Shown: positions 57,182 through 64,000 of the stretch, one piece after another | How positions within the stretch are numbered: the first letter of the stretch is position 1 | Layout of the letters: every line of letters starts with the position of its first letter | NCBI RefSeq assembly: GCF_030272615.1 | Contig: NC_081413.1 | Coordinates: 330,057,802-330,121,801 of the forward strand | Direction of reading: 5' to 3' | Origin: Cryptomeria japonica | Taxonomy: Eukaryota; Streptophyta; Pinopsida; Cupressales; Cupressaceae | DNA length: 64,000 nt | Translations under genes and position numbers: made by a program | Notes under the pieces: model-generated | What the model saw: the letters and a program-made list of their open reading frames with translations, nothing else | What the model was told of the DNA's origin: nothing | The model's database searches: none

Positions 57182-58621
57182 ATGGAGAATAGAGGAGTAT
57201 CCTCTTCTCAGATGGTCTCTGGAGATCTGGATATGGCGGATCCGTCTCATTTGATGCATGCATGTGGAAAGGAACACATTGGTCATTCCCAATCAGGGGC
57301 AGGCGTTTCTTCTTTGAAAGAGCCTTTTCGCATGAAAAAGGTGAATGGTTGTTTGGAGAGATCCCAAGATCGTCCAGTTCAGGTTATTCAACCTGAGCAA
57401 ATTTCAGAGGATGTTGAATATTGGTGCAACCATGCTCTCATATGTAAATTTATCGGTCTTCGCCTCTCTATACCTGTTTTAGAGTCTTGGGCACGTTGTG
57501 TCTGGAATCCTGAAGGAGACATGGAGCTACTTATGGTAGCCAATAACTATTTTCTGGTTATTTTTTCCAACCTAGTAGATAGGAACAAGGCTTTTGAGGG
57601 TGGCCCTTATTTTTTCAACTAGGTGGGACTCTTTATCAAACCTTGGCATATTGGCTTTAATTTTTCTGAGGAGCTTCCCTCTCTTGTGCCCGTGTGGATT
57701 CGATTGCCAAGGCTTCCGCTGGAGTTCTGGAGAGAAGATATTCTTCACTCAATCTCATTGCTTCTTGGTAAACCTATGGGTTCGGCTTCACAAACTCAAG
57801 ATCGAAAGGTAATTTCCTACGCTCGCATATGTGTAGAAGTTGATTTAAATAATCCTTTGCCAGACTCTATGGAAATCTGTTTGGGGACATCTTCTTGGAT
57901 CCAACAGTTGGACTATGAGACCCTACCATTTAGATGCAGAATTTGTCATGAATATGGTCATTTACAGCGGAGATGCCCCAAAAATAAATCTTCTTAACCG
58001 GTTGTTTCTGATCCTCCTCACTCTGTTCTGGGGGAAGATAAGGGGAAAGCCCATATGCCTAATGGTCCTACTGATAAAGATGGCTTCATTCTTGTGAAAC
58101 CTTGAAATAAAGACAAGGGAAAGAAGAGAACCTAGTTGGATAGGCAAAATGATGTCACCCTAAATAGGTTTGAGGTTCTAGAGGATTTGGTCCAAGAGGA
58201 AGGAGTTCTAGTTGAAATGTCCTTGAGTGCCCAATTTCAGCATGAGGTGTTGGATGGGGATTCCAAGAAAGAGGGTTGGGCCCTATCTTTGGAGAATCAA
58301 CAGGATGTTCAAATGGTTACGGATTTGCCTTCCCATGTTCAGGACAACAAAGATCTTAGTGAGTCATAGGTCCCTGAAGGTGCAGTGGTCATGGCGTCTA
58401 CTCCTCCTTCCACTATTGTGGCCTCAAGTTCAGTGAAGAGTAACAAAGCCCCACTTGTTTTAGGCTTGCAGCAGAAGATCCTCAAAAAGGTTTCTTTAGA
58501 CAAACCTTTAAGGAGTGGACGAAAAATGGATCAGGAAAAGGTTAAGCTTATTGGTGATACTTTGGTTGAGTTGGGGTCTGTAAAGACCATTGATTCTCAC
58601 TTCTCTCAACCACATAAATGA
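57182..58621 (+). pseudogene. LINE ORF1 (DUF4283 and zinc-knuckle protein)
   Basis: ORF1 starts MENRGVSSSQM and keeps one frame to TGA at 58619-58621, about 480 codons. The DUF4283 region has CNHALICKFIGLRLSIPVLE, VANNYFLVIFSNLVDR and PVWIRLPRLPLEFW. The zinc knuckle is CRICHEYGHLQRRC (C-x2-C-x4-H-x4-C) near 57940. A Lys-rich, disordered tail follows. Stops occur at about 57620, 57995, 58103, 58132 and 58367, yet I see no frameshift. The protein would bind LINE RNA. The stop overlaps the ORF2 start as ATGA. Confidence 0.88.
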
Positions 58622-61600
58622 TTGTGCTCTCATGAAATGTAAGGGGGTTGAACAACATCCCTAGACAAAAGGTTATTCGCAGATTAATTGACTATGAGTC
58701 TCCTGATGTTGTTTTTATTCAGGAAACCAAGCTTTCAGTGGACGGTTTGGCCAGTTGTGCTTTTCATGTCTGGCCCCAGGGCCTTTGGCAAGGAGTGAGC
58801 TCTCATGGTAGTTCAAGGGGGGTTGCTTTCTTCTGGAACCCGAGGAAAGTTTCCCCTTTGTGGTGGTTTTCTAGCAGGTCTTCCATTTCTATGGTCGCTT
58901 CTAGCTTTGAGACAGGAGAAAGATGCCTCTTCTCTAATATTTATGCTCCTACTGATCTTGTGGGTAAGTCTCATCTTTGGGCTCACATCAATTTTGTTTG
59001 GGCTCATGATCCTTTTCTACCCTGGATTTTGGCTGGAGATTTTAATGTTGTTACTATTTTGGAGGAAAAGCAAGGTGGGTTATTCAGGCTTAATCCTTCC
59101 TCAAATTTACTTAGAGATAATATTGGTCTCTTGAATCTCATTGATGTGAAGCCAGTTAATAGTGTCTTTACATGGAATAATAGGAGGAGTGGTGTTGAGG
59201 CTATCTCTGAAAGGCTTGATAGATTTTTGGTTTCCTTCTTTTGGGTGCATGATAGGTGGTCCACCAGTTCAGAAATTCTTGATTGGAGGGGTTCTGATCA
59301 TTGGCCTATTAAGCTTTCTATTACATCTTTTAGAACCTCCAAAAATCCCTCTTTCAAATTTCAATTGATGTGGCTTCGTGATCAGTCATTGAGGGATCTT
59401 ATGGTTGATTGGTGGTATGAAGGGGTGCCTGCCCATGGGCAGGCTATGTACTCCTTTGGGAAGAGATTACAACATGTAAAATATAGGCTGAAGAGGTGGA
59501 ATAAACAATGTTTTGGGAACCTGCATAGACACAAGATGGCAGCTCAATCCAAGCTGGATGAGGCTACGCAACAAATTCGGGATCAAGAGATGACTGTGGA
59601 GCTCAGTATGGCCGAGTCCCTTGCTCTCAAGGACTTAGAAGAGTGGGAGTTGCGTGAGGAGATTTTCTGGAAACAAAAGTCTCATGTGGATTGGCTCCAA
59701 GAAGGTGATAGAAACATTGCTTTTTTTCATAATTCTGTTAAGGCTCGTAGGTATGGTAACTCTATTACCTCTCTCATTTCTTCAGAAGGGGTTCATCTTT
59801 CATCTAAAGAAGAAATTGCTATGGAAGTTGTTAGTTTTTTTCTAATTTGTTTACCAAAGAGGATCCTGAAGCTATGGTGGAAGAGAGGACCACCCTGAAC
59901 TGTATTCCCCCTCTTGTCTCTGTTGAAATGAATGATGCTCTCTTGCGCCCTATTTTGTTGTCTGAACTTGAGGGGGTTGTGTTTCAAATGAAAAAAGGCA
60001 AGGCTCCTGGCCCTGACGGGTTTCCTATTGAGTTTTTTCAAGAGTTTTGGGAGATTATGAAGTATGATCTTCTAGATGTGGTTCAAGAATTCATAGGAAT
60101 AAACAAATGCTCAAATCTATGAATTCTACCTTCTTGGCTCTCATTCCTAAGAGGGAGGGGGCTAATAGCTTGGATCAGTACAGGCCTATTGCTCTATGTA
60201 ATGTTGTCTACAAGATAATCACTAAATTGATTGTTGAATGACTCAAACCTCTCCTCTGCACTTTGGTTTCTAAGGAGAAAGGTGGTTTCATTAACGGAAG
60301 ACAGATCCTTGATGAAGTTGTGATAGCAATGGAGGCTATTCATTCGATGGCTTCCTCTAAGGAGAAGGCTATATTTATTAAACTTGACATGGCCAAAGCT
60401 TATGATAGGGTGAGTTAGGATTTCTTACAGAAGATCCTTTTCGCTTTTGGTTTTGGAGAAGAGTGGGTGAACTGGGTTCTTAGTTGTGTGACTTCTACCT
60501 CTTTCTCAGTTCTTATTAATGGGAACCCTCAAAATTGTTTAGCGCTTTGCGGGGGCTTCGGCAAGGGAACCCTTTATCTCCCTATCTATTTATTCTCATA
60601 GTTGAAGGTCTTGGCATATTTCTCACTTCCCAGGTGAGACATGGTCTTATTCAGGGCTGGATTTGGAATAATGATTTACCTCCATACTCCCATCTTCAGT
60701 TTGTGGATGACACGGGTTTGATGGGCAGGGCCAAAATAAATGAGGCAGTGAATTTTAGGAGAGCTTTGGATATCTATTGTAAAGCCTCAGGTCAGAAAAT
60801 TAATGAAGATAAATCATCCATATATTTCTTTAATACCCCTCGGCTTATTCAGAATAGGATTGCCAGGATCCTCAGATTTTAGACGGGGTCTCTTCCATTG
60901 TTGTACCTTGGGATTCCTTTAGATTTGGGGGTTCAGCGTGGAGATTTTTGGCAAGGAATTTTGGATAAATTTTGTTGTAAGGTTAATCATTGGACCTACA
61001 AGTGGTTATCCTTTGCTGGAAGAGTGATTCTTCTGAAGACTATGGTGCAAGCACTTCCCATTTATAGGTGTTTTGTGTAGGCTCCCCCCTCCAGCTTTGT
61101 GAGAGAGTTTGATGCTCTTTCTCGTCAATTTCTTTGGTCTGGTAGTTTTCTTTTTTCTAAGTGGAGTTTAGTTAAATGGGACTCTGTTTGTAGACCGAGA
61201 CATGTTGGGGGTCTTGGCCTCAAATCTATTGCTTTGGCTAGCAAGGCCTTGGCGGCTAAGTTGTATTGGAGGTGGTGTAACAGTTAGGATTAGGATTGGG
61301 CCAAGATTTTAACCCACAAGTATCTCCATGGTGCTAATGATCATGAGGTGCCTCATCTTAGTTTAGTGGGCAGGGGCTCTTGTATCTGGGATACTCTTAA
61401 AAAAGGTGCCCAACTTATTAAAGATAGCCTTTTCTGGTTTTGTAATAGAGGCTCTGAAGCTATTTTTTGGCAGGACTCTTGGGATGGTCACCCTCCTATT
61501 TTGTCTAGTTATCCACAGCTTCAGCCTCTTTCCAACATTTTCACTAATGCTGGATGGGTTAAGGTGGAGAATTTTAAAACGGTTAGGCGCATTGGACAAG

Positions 61601-62900
61601 TTGAGGTGACTTGTTGGAAGGATCCTCTTGAATGGCCCTTAGGTGGTTCAGATGAAGATCGTGTAGTGTTGGTTAATATCTTGGAGGGTAGGTTATGTAG
61701 TTCCCTCAAGGAGAGAGATATTCTAGTGTGGGGTCCTAATCCAAAAGGCAAGTTTTTTGTTGCTGAAGGTTATGCTCAGCTTGATAGGCAATTGCATGGC
61801 CTGACGGATGTTCCCTGGTGGAAGAAGGTTTGGAATAGCTTTTCTTGGCCGAAATGTAATTTCTTCCTATGGTTGGTTGCTCAGAGGAAATGCCTCACGT
61901 GGGAGAATCTTCATAAGAGAGACTTCCAGGGACCATCTATCTGTTATCTTTGTATGCATAAAGAGGAAGACTGCTCCCACTTGTTTTTTGGCACAAGTGG
62001 TGGGAGGCTTGGCAACATGCTTGTTTTCATGCTACCTCCTTAATTGAATTTTGGGATAGCTTGGGAAAACCCCCAGCAAAGACCTCTTTTCTTCAAGTGG
62101 CTCGGGCTATTGGGCCAACTCTTATTATTTGGAATTTATGGCTGGAAAGGAATCAGAGGGTCTTTTGTGATTCACATATAGGGAGTTCTCAGTTGTGACA
62201 GAAGATAGTTAATAGGCTTCAGGAGACAATCTCGGCTAAATGCAATTTGTTTGAAAATGTTGATCCGGGTGATTATGCTACTGTAAGGAATTTGCAATTG
62301 GAAAACATTAAAATGGGTTGTGCTGCTAGAAATAGATCTCGTCATGCAAAGCAGGGGATAAGTAGAGATGGAAGGTGGATTCCCCCTCCTGTGGGAATCT
62401 TAAAAATTAATACTGATCGCTCTTCTCGTGGGAATCCTGGACATGCAGGTATTGGAGGTATAGGTAGAGGTGATGATGGTTGTGTAGTTTTTTTCTTCTC
62501 TATTTATACTGGGCAGCACTCCAACAATCTTATGGAGGCCCTAGCTATAAAGATTGTTGTTGAGCAAGGCTATTCTTTAGGATGGAAGAAGATTATTTGT
62601 GATTCAGAATCTCAGATTGTTGTGGACATGCTGAACAAACAAAATTTGAATGATGTGAGTTGGCAATTAGCTTCTGTGGTCAGACAGATTTTACAAATGT
62701 GTAACACATTGGAATTTGTCTCCTTTTGTCATATTCCCAGGGAGTGGAATAGAGTGGCTGATTGTTTGGCCAAGTGGGCTTCAGAGCATGTTGATGGTTG
62801 GGATTTTATTGGAAGGGATGGTATACCTCATGATTATCTTGAAACTTTAGACAGGTTAATGCTTGAAGATAGGATGATGCAAGAGCACCCAGTGGTGTAG
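58618..62900 (+). pseudogene. LINE ORF2 (endonuclease, reverse transcriptase, RNase H)
   Basis: ORF2 begins at the ATG overlapping the ORF1 stop. The APE-type endonuclease (58618-59340) keeps FIQETK, NIYAP, GDFNVV, TWNN and SDHWPI. Reverse transcriptase follows, with GKAPGPDGFPIEFF (about 60000), YRPIALCNVVYKIITK, GGFINGRQILDEV, KLDMAKAYDRVS, GLRQGNPLSPYLF and LQFVDDTGLM (catalytic box, FVDD). Downstream come YLGIPLDLG, GGLGLKSI and a zf-RVT-like region (WKKVWNSFSWPKCNFFLW and CYLCMHKEEDCSHLF). The C-terminal RNase H (62380-62800) keeps four acidic positions: INTDRSS, MEALAI, ICDSES and RVADCLA. Frame changes near 59840, 60100, 60535 and 62040 plus several stops inactivate it. Confidence 0.9.
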
Positions 62901-63469
62901 GATCAATTTCCCCTTTTATGTTTGTTTCATTTTCATTGTCATGTTTGAGGCCCTTTGAGGCTTCAGATGAGCCTGGTTTTTTGTGTAACTCCAAAGTAGC
63001 TACTAGCCTTCGGCCCTACTTTGTGGAACATCATCTTTCTAAGGGCTTTCTGAAAATGTATTATCGTTGAAAATCCAACAGTTGGATCTATTGCTATGGT
63101 CACTGGACTTTGTAGTGGTGGTGCTGGTGGTTTCTTTAGGATCCTTTTAGTTTTTGTTGTTGTCTTGGTGGGCCTAAGGCCTCTTCTTTGTAATTCTATG
63201 ATTTCTGAATAAATCTTTACCCCCTTTTTTCAAAAAACAAGATAGAGCAACCAAAAAAACAGGGACTACTCCAAAAGACAAGAGGTTACCCATAAAAATC
63301 AAACTAGGGATAGAACTTGACTTCTCAACAAAGAGGAGAGAGCCACAACCAAAAAATAGAGTCTGCCCCGAAAGACAACAGGTAACCTAGCCTAAGACAG
63401 GGCTAGAAAAACCAGCCCAAGCAACCCACAACAAGGGCCCTCAAGATTTACAACTAGTCTTGTGGGAAG

Positions 63470-64000
63470 GAAGAGTCATTTCTAAGGAAGGCTTGGACGT
63501 CTTTGAATGTTTACCCTTTATAGTAATCCAACCCTCTTCAACTCTAGCAGCTGCCACAGACCAATCCAAGGAGCCCAACACCTATCTATCCATATTGGAG
63601 GAAGGAGCAAGAGGAGAGAGAGCTACGACCGTCGCAGGTAAATGACCACCATCAACAGATGGGGCAGGAGAAGAAACAACACCCTGTGAAGCTGCTGGCA
63701 AGGTAAGAGACATCAAACATATTTCAGCAGAAGAGACAACAACATCTTGTAATCCAACATTTTTAATCACTGAGCCATCCTCTGTGGCATCCGAAGAAAC
63801 ATTCTTCGCCAATAAGGAGTCCATACTAGTCATCGAAACCCCAGCATCCAACGAATCATTAGAAGAGTCCAGAGATTTCTTAACCATATAATGCAAGTAA
63901 GAGGCCCCCGACCACCATGAAGCTACAAGATTTTTCTTCTCAAGCCCACAATTCCCAGTCACATGGCCAGTTTTAAAGCATTTTCGATACCTGAACGAAA
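63470..64000 (-). pseudogene. LINE ORF1 protein, copy B, partial
   Basis: The C-terminal half of the same ORF1 as copy A. It shows NCGLEKKNLVASWWSGASYL after the zinc knuckle, then KSLDSSNDSLDAGVSM and a Ser/Ala/Val-rich tail. It is perhaps 60% identical to copy A at protein level by eye. The N-terminal half lies beyond the right edge. Confidence 0.7.

Larger units (their letters stand above)
56889..63235 (+). mobile_element. Full-length L1-type LINE with RNase H (6.35 kb)
   Basis: A plus-strand non-LTR retrotransposon bounded by a 16-bp TSD. Order: a GC-richer 5' UTR of about 290 bp, ORF1 (57182-58621), ORF2 (58618-62900) with endonuclease, reverse transcriptase, a zf-RVT-like domain and C-terminal RNase H, then a 3' UTR of about 330 bp ending AATAAATCTTTACCCCC plus T-rich and short A-rich sequence. 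The RNase H places it with the plant L1 lineage known to have gained such a domain. It is dead: about five nonsense codons in ORF1 and several stops and frameshifts in ORF2. Confidence 0.92.
56789..64000 (-). mobile_element. ORF1-only LINE derivative, copy B (contains a full-length LINE)
   Basis: This is a second minus-strand copy of the family at 28556-35620. ORF1 enters from the right edge, followed by the 3' UTR (about 63470-63252), the nested plus-strand LINE (56889-63235), and the rest of the 3' UTR to an AAAAA-type tail at about 56789. Shared text includes the AACAAAGAGGAGAGAGCCAC and AAGGCTTGGACGTCTTTGAA blocks. Its 5' end is outside the window. No ORF2 is present between ORF1 and the tail except for the oppositely oriented insert. 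Confidence 0.7.

Overview
The window looks like nuclear DNA from a seed plant, most likely a gymnosperm such as a conifer. The evidence is one intronless PLS-class pentatricopeptide (PPR) gene in a background that is almost entirely nested, heavily decayed retroelements. LTR pairs are clearly diverged yet their target-site duplications (TSDs) are still readable, which is typical of slow-turnover conifer genomes. I see no rRNA gene, canonical tRNA gene, CRISPR array or bacterial gene. The species call is inference.

Layout. 1-2717: 5' end of a minus-strand Ty3/gypsy-like element with a 1.7 kb LTR, a primer-binding site and an acidic leader ORF. 2893-4983 and 12239-14498: two diverged copies of one LTR-like repeat. 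5259-6885: a solo LTR with a perfect TSD (GTTGG). 6891-8835: a gag-bearing fossil without visible pol. 8783-11371: a broken hAT transposase. 14499-21785: a minus-strand L1-type LINE split by a 2.0 kb solo LTR (TSD CAAGG). 23795-26155: the PPR gene, followed by a decayed DYW domain whose last codons were amplified into a 46-bp tandem array. 27481-27794: two tandem tRNA-derived SINE-like units.

28084-35700 is a three-level nest: an LTR-like sequence holds a 1.54 kb LINE derivative carrying only ORF1 (TSD of 12 bp), which holds a 5.5 kb Copia element. 35633-37769 is a strongly pyrimidine-biased stretch. 38916-52700 is a pol-less LTR element (TSD ACTAA) that has received, head-on, a second member of its own family (40031-46947), giving an inverted repeat with arms of about 6 kb. 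Both members carry a zinc-knuckle gag-like ORF and a second long ORF region I do not recognise. 55020-55850 is a degenerate 200-bp repeat. 56789-64000 is a second ORF1-only LINE copy, interrupted by a full-length 6.3 kb L1 with endonuclease, reverse transcriptase, RNase H and a 16-bp TSD.

The only plausible host gene is the PPR gene, a presumed organellar RNA-binding or editing factor. The most novel-looking material is (i) the pol-less LTR family with its second ORF, (ii) the ORF1-only LINE family, analogous to mammalian HAL1, and (iii) the tandem array grown from a DYW-domain terminus. All percentages and ages were estimated by eye.
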